Below are positions 57,831 through 64,000 of a stretch of 64,000 nucleotides of DNA, piece by piece. Each line of letters starts with the position of its first letter. Position 1 is the stretch's first letter. The notes under the pieces were generated by a model. The model was not told the origin of the DNA, ran no database searches, and saw only the letters and a program-made list of their open reading frames with translations. Source of the stretch: Novosphingobium resinovorum (GTDB taxonomy: Bacteria > Pseudomonadota > Alphaproteobacteria > Sphingomonadales > Sphingomonadaceae); contig NZ_CP017075.1 in the NCBI RefSeq assembly GCF_001742225.1, positions 2,480,001 through 2,544,000 of the forward strand, read 5' to 3'. The position numbers were made by a program, and so were the translations under genes.

Positions 57831-58841
57831 TCAGAACGGCTCAACAATCTCGTTCTCAAGCGGAATTTCACCCTGCGCCATATGCTCTAGATCCCGAATG
57901 AACTTGATCATGGCATCGGTACCCTGCCCGCGGTTCACAAGGCAGTTGAGCGTCTTGTCCGAGAATGGCTGGATCTCGTAGCGCAGCACCGGAAAGCGGG
58001 CCATCGCCAGATTATTCAGCCAGCGGCGATTGATCGGCGATTCCTTGTGGAAGACCTTCAGCTTGTAGCGGAACAGAAAGTAGATCGCCGACCTGATGCG
58101 ATAGATATTGTCCCTGCGGCCCAGCACGCGGTAAGGCGATCCGGAGAAGATGCTACCAAGATTGGGGTACATGAAGTCCTGATACTTGTGCCGCTTGGCG
58201 TGGTACAGTTCCATGCGCGAAAAAATCTTGTCGCGATCGCCGGGCTTGCCCTTGAAGAACAGCCGCGTCACGATGCTCCCCGCCTTTTCCTGGCGCAGCA
58301 CCGAAGTGCGGTGCGCCAGAGCCAGCTGCTGGGTAGTGAACTGCTCGATAGAACCGTCGGGATGGACCAGTTCGGCATGAGTCAGCACGTCCTTCAACTC
58401 GTAACCATAGGCTCCGGCATTCATAAACAGGCCGCCAGCCACGGTGCCGGGAATACCTTCGAGACCTTCAAACCCGGAAGTGCTGGCGTATAAAGCTTGA
58501 CGCGCCAATTCGGGCATCATCACGCCGGCCTGTGCGGCGAATACTCCAGACTGCGGATCATGGCTGACCGCGTCCATCTTCATGATACTGATCAAGAAAG
58601 TGTAGTCCTGGCCGTCTTCGAACAGGAGGTTCGAGGTATTGCCGATGACCTTGTAAGGGAGACCGGAGTGCGCAATCATGGCGAAGATCGCGACGACGTC
58701 CTCGGTCGACCGGGGATAGGCAACCAGCCGCGCGCGACCACCTGTACGCAGATAGGTGTGAGTCGAGAGATCCAGATTCTCGCAATATTCTATGCCGGCG
58801 CTCCGAAGGGCCTCAGTGACCGTCGCCATCGTATCTTTCAT
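57831..58841 (-). CDS. MurB-like FAD-dependent reductase in an EPS cluster
   Basis: A 336-residue homologue of UDP-N-acetylenolpyruvoylglucosamine reductase. The FAD-binding part has NLDLSTHTYLRTGGRARLVA, VIGNTSNLLF and GFEGLEGIPGTVAGGLFMNA; the MurB C-terminal domain retains the Ser motif in PNLGSIFSGSP and a final Glu in PLENEIVEPF. It is surrounded by pyruvyl- and acetyl-transferase genes, not by mur genes. An extra segment (YFLFRYKLKVFHKESPINRR) interrupts the C-terminal domain. It probably acts on another enolpyruvyl or sugar nucleotide; this is inference. Confidence 0.8.
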   Translation of the reverse strand: MKDTMATVTEALRSAGIEYCENLDLSTHTYLRTGGRARLVAYPRSTEDVVAIFAMIAHSGLPYKVIGNTSNLLFEDGQDYTFLISIMKMDAVSHDPQSGVFAAQAGVMMPELARQALYASTSGFEGLEGIPGTVAGGLFMNAGAYGYELKDVLTHAELVHPDGSIEQFTTQQLALAHRTSVLRQEKAGSIVTRLFFKGKPGDRDKIFSRMELYHAKRHKYQDFMYPNLGSIFSGSPYRVLGRRDNIYRIRSAIYFLFRYKLKVFHKESPINRRWLNNLAMARFPVLRYEIQPFSDKTLNCLVNRGQGTDAMIKFIRDLEHMAQGEIPLENEIVEPF

Positions 58842-58977
58842 CGAAGTCTCCGTTTGCGGCTTGGACGGGCTAATTGGCCGCCGTTACCTAGCGCCAGCGA
58901 GCCATGCTGGTCCGGCAAGGCATTGCCCAAAGACAACGCGCCACCTGCGCTCAAAGGGTTTTCGCATATGCTCGAGG

Positions 58978-60165
58978 TCACACGAACGAATCCTGTCGGT
59001 TCGTCCGCATCAACTCGGCTTTCAGGAAGTTGCGTCCGTCGTCCTGAAGCTTCTGCAGTAGCGGGGCCACCGCGTCCCAATCGATCGGCTCGTCCATCAG
59101 CCTTGTGGCCATTGCCGGCTCTTCACCAGGTACGAAGCGATGCGACAGCCCGACGGTTTCGAGCAGATTCCTCGCACGCTCGTTCATTCCCGCGCGCTTG
59201 CCAGTTAGGCCGACGGTCAGGAAAGGCTTGCGCAGCAGGATGCTGAACACCGTGCCGTGGAAGGAGTTCGTCACCACGAATCCAGCCTGTGCGATGTGCG
59301 CCACCCATCCCCCCGGAGAAGGCTTGATCGTCCTGCCGATTTCGGCCCAGCGCCGGTGCGGATTGTAAGGAGAGAGCACTTCGGTGCCGAAGCGTCGGGA
59401 TACCATCGATGCCACGTCGCGGATGCCCTCGCTCGATCGCAGGGCATAGCAGAATATGTGGCCCTGCGACACCGGCTCAGCCGGATCATGGGCAAGCGCG
59501 CCGTAATCGCCCAGCAGGATCGTCGGGTCAGGCACCACGCTCGCGCTGCGGCCCGAAATCCGCTCGACGATGGCCGCACCGCTGCGTTCACGCACCGAAA
59601 TGCTGTCGAAGCGCGCGAGGTAACGCGCCGCCTCGTCGCGATAACCCTCATCCAGTTGAGCCTTGCCGAAGCTGGGGGCATAGGAAACAATCCGGGCGCC
59701 TTGCGCCCCGCCAGGGAAGGCGAGATAGTAGACAGGATCGATACCGAACTGCAGCGACGGCGCCCACACCTGATCGCTGCCGCAGATCAGGATGTCGAAC
59801 TTGCCGGCCGGCGTGCGCAGAAAGGCATCGACATCGGCCAGCGTCTTGAGCACCGGGCCGTCAACGCCCAGCTTCTCGGCCTGAAACCGCTGAAACATGC
59901 GGTACTGCGCCTTGTCCTCAAACAGCGCCTGCTTCGCCGCCATCAGCTTCAGGAACATCACCTTGGCGTTGGCCTTGGCGTTGGCGGGAGAAAGGATATT
60001 GCGCAGGGCGCCACCGCCTTCCACGTAATCAGGGCGATAGTTGACGAATTTTGCGTCCGCGCCCTGCTGGCGCAGCCAAGTTCGCAACCCGTAAGCTTGC
60101 ATCAGGGCGCCGACGTTCTCACTGAATTGATAGGTGAGAATGCCGATACGCGGCGCGCCGCTCAT
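58978..60165 (-). CDS. Polysaccharide pyruvyl transferase family protein
   Basis: A 395-residue protein with AGGAGG before the ATG at 60165. GILTYQFSENVGALMQAYGL at the N-terminus, FDILICGSDQVWAP in the middle and VTNSFHGTVFSILLRKPFLT near the C-terminus are the family hallmarks. It would transfer pyruvate from phosphoenolpyruvate to make a ketal on a sugar, adding negative charge to the polymer. It lies upstream of the MurB-like gene on the same strand, 136 bases apart. Confidence 0.9.
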   Translation of the reverse strand: MSGAPRIGILTYQFSENVGALMQAYGLRTWLRQQGADAKFVNYRPDYVEGGGALRNILSPANAKANAKVMFLKLMAAKQALFEDKAQYRMFQRFQAEKLGVDGPVLKTLADVDAFLRTPAGKFDILICGSDQVWAPSLQFGIDPVYYLAFPGGAQGARIVSYAPSFGKAQLDEGYRDEAARYLARFDSISVRERSGAAIVERISGRSASVVPDPTILLGDYGALAHDPAEPVSQGHIFCYALRSSEGIRDVASMVSRRFGTEVLSPYNPHRRWAEIGRTIKPSPGGWVAHIAQAGFVVTNSFHGTVFSILLRKPFLTVGLTGKRAGMNERARNLLETVGLSHRFVPGEEPAMATRLMDEPIDWDAVAPLLQKLQDDGRNFLKAELMRTNRQDSFV

Positions 60166-60410
60166 GATTGCCTCCTGCACTGTAAGAGAAAAGCCAAGCT
60201 GGCTTTCGATTATCCCGATCGTCGATATTCCCGTAAGTATAAACCGCAGGTCATTCAACATATTTTGCAAAGCAGCAGCGAATAGACGCCGTATCGCCAT
60301 AAAACTTGAGAATCCGTGACTTTACGCGCTGCCGCACATGCGAACAGCCAGCCAGAACCAACCGCGAACTGGCTGGCAGCCTTCGCCGCGCCAACAGGCG
60401 TCCGAGCGTG
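60166..60410. other. Intergenic region, divergence not resolved
   Basis: About 245 AT-richer bases upstream of the pyruvyl transferase gene and downstream of the PDZ-M48 gene. It should contain the pyruvyl transferase promoter. No RNA gene is seen. Confidence 0.4.
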
Positions 60411-61346
60411 TCAGCTAGCGCTACGCAGCCCTGCTGGCCTAGATGCAGGGGCAAGAGGGCAAGGGGGGGCGGGCATCGCCTCAAGCGTGCGGATACGCGT
60501 CTTCAGCGAGCCATGAGTAGGGTCGCCGAGCCATCTGAAGAAATTCTTGTCGTCGGAGCGGCGCCATCCGGCAAGCACCGCCTTGCGATCGTATCCCGCG
60601 CAAATCGCCAGATTCATGCCGAGCAGATCGGCGTCGTTTTCCCATTGCAGGCGTTCGCGCAGACCACTGGCCTTAACGTCGCCGTTGAGGACATGAGCCA
60701 ATTCGTGACCGGCAAACATCGCAATTTCGTCATCAGATTGCGACCGCTCGATCACGCCGGATGTGACGACGGCGCGCGTACCGTCGGACCAGCCTTGGAA
60801 GCCCGGATTGACCTCCATGACCACCGGCAAGCCGCAAAGCGGCTGCGCCGTCAGTATGTAAGATATCTCCGCAGATCCGCGTCGCACGGTGACCTTCATG
60901 GCCGGGCCGAGTGGAGCGCGCGCCATCCAGACGGCAAGCCAGTCATAAAGCGGCGAACCTTTGGGCGCGTCCTGGGCGATGCGATCAATGGTAATGCCAC
61001 CCATAGCGAGAACCTCGTCACCCGGCTTCAAGCCGGCCCGATCCGCTGGCGACCCCGTCGCGACGAAGGATATCTGCGGCACATCTCGCAACCGCAGCAC
61101 GCGGGTCACCATGGCGCGCTCGCCCTCGGGGTAAGCTTCGATATCGTCGAAGCTAAGACCGAATCCGGCGACCGGAGCCCGGCAAAGCGCTGCCGCCGCC
61201 TGCCTGATTCGCCAATCCACTGCTCCGACATGATTTCGAGCCTCTCTAAGGGCTTTTGGCCAAGGAGTTGGTGCGACGGCTGACAGCGCAGCCGAGTTGA
61301 ACCCGACGCATACCGCAATGATTGTCGGCAGAATTGCGCGCTTCAT
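60411..61346 (-). CDS. Secreted PDZ-domain M48-like metalloprotease (paralogue 2)
   Basis: A 311-residue protein starting MKRAILPTIIAVCVGFNSAA (signal peptide). A PDZ block (ISFVATGSPADRAGLKPGDE) precedes the zinc site MFAGHELAHVLNGDV and ENDADLLGMNLAICAGYD. The end WLGDPTHGSLKTRIRTLEAM parallels the protease at 5354-6343. Domain order and spacing are the same, so they are paralogues. Its place between EPS genes suggests maturation or control of envelope components, which is only inference. Confidence 0.8.
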   Translation of the reverse strand: MKRAILPTIIAVCVGFNSAALSAVAPTPWPKALREARNHVGAVDWRIRQAAAALCRAPVAGFGLSFDDIEAYPEGERAMVTRVLRLRDVPQISFVATGSPADRAGLKPGDEVLAMGGITIDRIAQDAPKGSPLYDWLAVWMARAPLGPAMKVTVRRGSAEISYILTAQPLCGLPVVMEVNPGFQGWSDGTRAVVTSGVIERSQSDDEIAMFAGHELAHVLNGDVKASGLRERLQWENDADLLGMNLAICAGYDRKAVLAGWRRSDDKNFFRWLGDPTHGSLKTRIRTLEAMPAPPCPLAPASRPAGLRSAS

Positions 61347-61383
61347 TCCGAAATGCGTGCAAACACTTAAAGTGTTGTGTCTC

Positions 61384-61404
61384 ATTGTGCACTGCGTTAT
61401 AACG
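61384..61404 (+). promoter_or_regulatory. Candidate EPS promoter motif, divergent region
   Basis: ATTGTGCACTGCGTTATAAC, shared with 54381-54402 at 17 of 21 positions. It lies 41 bases before the small secreted protein gene and 38 bases upstream of the divergent protease. Confidence 0.4.
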
Positions 61405-61444
61405 ATAAGAATACGTAGTCCACTAGGATGAAAGGATTGACGGC

Positions 61445-61708
61445 ATGAAAATTGGAAAGGCGTTGGTGAGCCTCGCTGCCGCTGGCATGGCGATCTCGCC
61501 GATCGCGGCTTCGGCTGGTACTTCGGCGGCGAAGTCGATTCCGGTGTTCACCGGCAAGGCGCAGTACGCTTCGCCCCCGGTGGCGAAGTCGAACAAGGCT
61601 GCAGGAAGCGTCGTGCTTCCGATCCTCGCCATTGGTGCGCTGGGTCTCGGCATCTGGGCCATCGCCGACAAAGGAAACGATTGCGCCTCGGCCGGTACGG
61701 ACTGCTGA
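61445..61708 (+). CDS. Small secreted or membrane-anchored protein
   Basis: An 87-residue protein with a signal peptide (MKIGKALVSLAAAGMAISPI, then AASAG) and one transmembrane-like segment (SVVLPILAIGALGLGIWAIA). Two Cys lie in the last ten residues (NDCASAGTDC). A terminator follows, so it is monocistronic. I do not know its function; its position suggests a link with EPS. Confidence 0.75.
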   Translation: MKIGKALVSLAAAGMAISPIAASAGTSAAKSIPVFTGKAQYASPPVAKSNKAAGSVVLPILAIGALGLGIWAIADKGNDCASAGTDC

Positions 61709-61733
61709 CTAACGTCGCAGGATGGTACAATTT

Positions 61734-61767
61734 GGGGTCCGGATCTACTTGTAGGCCGGGCCCCTTT
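61734..61767 (+). terminator. Rho-independent terminator
   Basis: GGGGTCCGG and CCGGGCCCC pair with one G-T wobble across 13 bases, followed by TTT. It ends the small secreted protein transcript. Confidence 0.85.
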
Positions 61768-61797
61768 CTATTGCAGCTGGGCGCTCGTTGAAGAGGC

Positions 61798-63240
61798 GTG
61801 AAGCAGGATGCCGAATATGAGGGATGCGTGAGCAGATTGAGCCGATCGCATGGCATGGGTGCGCAGCTTCTTGTATTTTTGCTTATTTCGATCCTTTTCG
61901 GCGGTGGCGGCGTAAATGCCGCATGGCAGAATCTGCTGGTCCAACTTGCCGGCCTTGCTCTTCTTGCCATCAATTTCGCGGCAGTTCGCCGCTTTGCCCT
62001 TCAGGCGCCGCACACATTGCGTGTCTTGGCGATATGCCTTCTTGCCGTTCCTCTGATCCAGCTCATACCGCTGCCGCCATCCATCTGGAAGCAGTTGCCC
62101 GGTCGCGACCTGTTGATTACTTCGCTCGAACTTGTCGGGCATGAAGATGATTTTCGTCCGATCACTGTGTCAGTCGCCCGCACATCGCTCAGCTTGATCG
62201 GACTGATCCCGCTGATGGCCGCCTTGGTAGTGGGCTATTCGTTTCAGCGCGAAAGCCGGGACCGCCTGCTTCAGCTTCTGGTCGTGATGGGCTGGGTGCA
62301 GCTTGCCTTCGGCGCGATCAGCCTCGCCACCGGCGCCAACACCACCCTTTTCGAATCGGATCATGCCTCCGGAATGTTGCGCGGGCTCTTCGCGAACAAG
62401 AACTCGACCGGCCTGTTCTTGGATGTCGCACTGATCGGCGCGATGGGCCTGTTGTTCGCAAAGGCGGGGGCTCGTCATTCCTGGGGCTACGCCGCCTGGG
62501 TCAGCGTTATCATTTTCCCCGTGGCAATCATTCTTACGGTATCGCGCTCGGCGATGGTTCTGCTGGCGGTCGTCGCGGTTGCAGGACTTGGGCTGGCTTT
62601 CGTCAGGGCGGCACGCAAGACCGAGCCCGGCGGAATTTCCGCCGGGCGCTTGAAGGCGCTGATTGGAGGAGTCGTGCTGGCGTGCACGATCGGGGGTCTG
62701 GTCGTGACAGCCGGAATGGGTCAGGGCAGAATCGAAAGGTCGCTCGTGCGCTTTGCCGATCTGCAAGACGGGCGGGCGGGAATCTGGGCAGACGCCCTGA
62801 CGAGCGCAAGCCACTTCTGGCCGGTCGGCGCCGGGATGGGAACCTTCGACGAGGTCTTCCAAGTCGATGAATCGCTTGAAAGAGTGCGCGCAGGCCGCGC
62901 CGGCCGCGCGCACAACGAGTATCTGGAAATCGCGATCGAAACTGGTGTTATCGGCATCGGAGCAATTTTGTACTTCGCGGCGCTACATCTCATCGCCTGC
63001 ATCAAGGCTATTCGTCACCGAAACGCAATATACGCGGTTGCTGCATTTGCAGGCCTCTTGTGCATTGCAGCACAAAGCGTCTTGGACTATCCGATGAGGT
63101 CAGCGGCGATGCTCCCCGTCGCCGGATTACTTTTGGCGCTCTTTTGGGGAGCTGTGCCTGATCGAAATATAGTCCGGCGTCCCCTCACGAACACGGATCA
63201 AGACAGCGCTCGACGTCCTACATTACGCACCTTGCCTTAG
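61798..63240 (+). CDS. O-antigen ligase / polymerase family membrane protein (Wzy_C)
   Basis: A 480-residue inner-membrane protein with about eleven helices, starting at a GTG. The periplasmic Wzy_C region has SGMLRGLFANKNSTGLFLDV, VSRSAMVLLAVVAVAG and RAHNEYLEIAIETGVIGIGA, the last being the conserved loop of O-antigen ligases. It would polymerise or ligate EPS repeat units. It stands directly before the chain-length determinant gene. Confidence 0.85.
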   Translation: MKQDAEYEGCVSRLSRSHGMGAQLLVFLLISILFGGGGVNAAWQNLLVQLAGLALLAINFAAVRRFALQAPHTLRVLAICLLAVPLIQLIPLPPSIWKQLPGRDLLITSLELVGHEDDFRPITVSVARTSLSLIGLIPLMAALVVGYSFQRESRDRLLQLLVVMGWVQLAFGAISLATGANTTLFESDHASGMLRGLFANKNSTGLFLDVALIGAMGLLFAKAGARHSWGYAAWVSVIIFPVAIILTVSRSAMVLLAVVAVAGLGLAFVRAARKTEPGGISAGRLKALIGGVVLACTIGGLVVTAGMGQGRIERSLVRFADLQDGRAGIWADALTSASHFWPVGAGMGTFDEVFQVDESLERVRAGRAGRAHNEYLEIAIETGVIGIGAILYFAALHLIACIKAIRHRNAIYAVAAFAGLLCIAAQSVLDYPMRSAAMLPVAGLLLALFWGAVPDRNIVRRPLTNTDQDSARRPTLRTLP

Positions 63241-63353
63241 TGAGGCGACTTGCTAACACGAGTGTGGAACGAGAAATTTCGGCCTAGGTTAGTCCAAAAA
63301 TGCCGCGCTGGGGTATCGGACGCCCAAGGTCAACCAGATGGGAATGAACGAAT

Positions 63354-64000
63354 ATGGCGACTGTACACCCGGCAGAAGAAAGCCAGTGGGAGGGTGAAGG
63401 TCACACTCGACAGGGCACAGCTGTCGTCGAGGAAAACGGCATTTTGGGTATCGACCTGCAGCGCGTCGTCGTTCTGATTCGTCGCAATATCGTTGTCATC
63501 GGCGCGATCGTTGTGGGCTGCCTGATCCTTGGCATCATCGCGACCTTGCTGCGCTCACCGCTCTATACCACGAACAGTTCGGTGCTTGTCGAAGACAGTG
63601 CTGCACCGATCATCCAGAATTCCGATCTGCAACCGGTGAACAGCGCCTCCGACACCGAGCGCTTCATCCAGACGCAGATTGAAGTCATCAGCAGCCGCCA
63701 GCTCGCCCTTCAGGTCGTCGATCGCCTCAAGCTAGCGGACAACGAAGGTCTTTACGAGAACGTCGGAGCGGGCATGCCACAGCTCGACGACTTACCGGGC
63801 CGTCCCGACAAGAAGGCGCTGAGTAAGCATCGCAGGGAAGCCGCCGCGACGTTGCTAAGCAAGAGCCTCGTCGTCATGTCGCCCGCCGACACCCGCGTGA
63901 TCAACATCAGCTTCACCAGCCGGTCTCCGGCATTTTCGGCCGAAGTTGCAGATGCTTTCGCCGAAGCGTTCATGCAGTCCGGGCTGGATCGCAAGTTCCA
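63354..64000 (+). CDS. Wzz/GumC-type chain-length determinant, N-terminal part
   Basis: The ATG at 63354 opens a frame that runs off the window (215 codons). It begins MATVHPAEESQWEGEGHTRQ, then LGIDLQRVVVLIRRNIVVIG, a membrane helix, then the periplasmic domain (LRSPLYTTNSSVLVEDSAAP, DTERFIQTQIEVISSRQLAL). This is the Wzz pattern; many such proteins end in a tyrosine kinase domain, which would lie beyond 64000. It controls the length of the exported polymer. Confidence 0.88.
   Translation, partial: MATVHPAEESQWEGEGHTRQGTAVVEENGILGIDLQRVVVLIRRNIVVIGAIVVGCLILGIIATLLRSPLYTTNSSVLVEDSAAPIIQNSDLQPVNSASDTERFIQTQIEVISSRQLALQVVDRLKLADNEGLYENVGAGMPQLDDLPGRPDKKALSKHRREAAATLLSKSLVVMSPADTRVINISFTSRSPAFSAEVADAFAEAFMQSGLDRKF

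Overview
The window reads as the chromosome of a sphingomonad-like alphaproteobacterium (Novosphingobium/Sphingobium type). The reasons are high GC, an alphaproteobacterial GyrB and AcnA, a three-gene otsB / GH15 / otsA trehalose operon, and many accessory genes of the kind found on sphingomonad mobile elements. The assignment rests on protein character only; no search was run.

Layout. 1-16.2 kb is mostly core: a partial acyltransferase, gyrB, a Tat-type aminotransferase, a PDZ-M48 protease, an L,D-transpeptidase, a DMT transporter, acnA, a frameshifted FkbM methyltransferase, a Nudix hydrolase and a 6-phosphogluconolactonase. 16.2-29.5 kb is accessory: a decayed dps copy, three orphan genes, a P4-type integrase beside a tRNA-Leu 3' fragment, decayed IS110/IS21/IS200/IS256 pieces, an ardC gene split by a 441-nt group II intron without an ORF, an RHH / helix-turn-helix / transglutaminase-like operon, a HEPN plus sigma-region-4 pair, an RHH gene behind a palindromic operator, and an IS3 element. 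29.6-37.2 kb holds dps, a GDT1-like membrane protein, a HAD phosphomannomutase-like enzyme, manC and the trehalose operon. 37.4-41.7 kb is an IS21-type element interrupted by a complete IS66 element with perfect 24-bp ends and an 8-bp target duplication.

42-64 kb is an exopolysaccharide locus. The minus-strand operon ugd-gmd-fcl-GT4 makes UDP-glucuronate and GDP-fucose. Plus-strand genes encode a fucosyltransferase-like protein, a flippase, two further glycosyltransferases and a hexapeptide acyltransferase. A minus-strand set encodes a pyruvyl transferase, a MurB paralogue and a WcaF-like acetyltransferase. The right end has a second PDZ-M48 protease, a small secreted protein, an O-antigen ligase/polymerase-like protein and the start of a Wzz-type chain-length protein. 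The PMM-like enzyme and ManC at 31-33 kb would supply GDP-mannose to Gmd. The locus is scarred by IS remnants (46.9-47.9 kb) and by a nested insertion, IS110 inside IS5 inside a NudK-like Nudix gene (51-54.2 kb).

The strongest unusual object is the small group II intron in ardC. Its domain V and VI are complete, splicing would rejoin ArdC exactly, and its length is a multiple of three with no in-frame stop.
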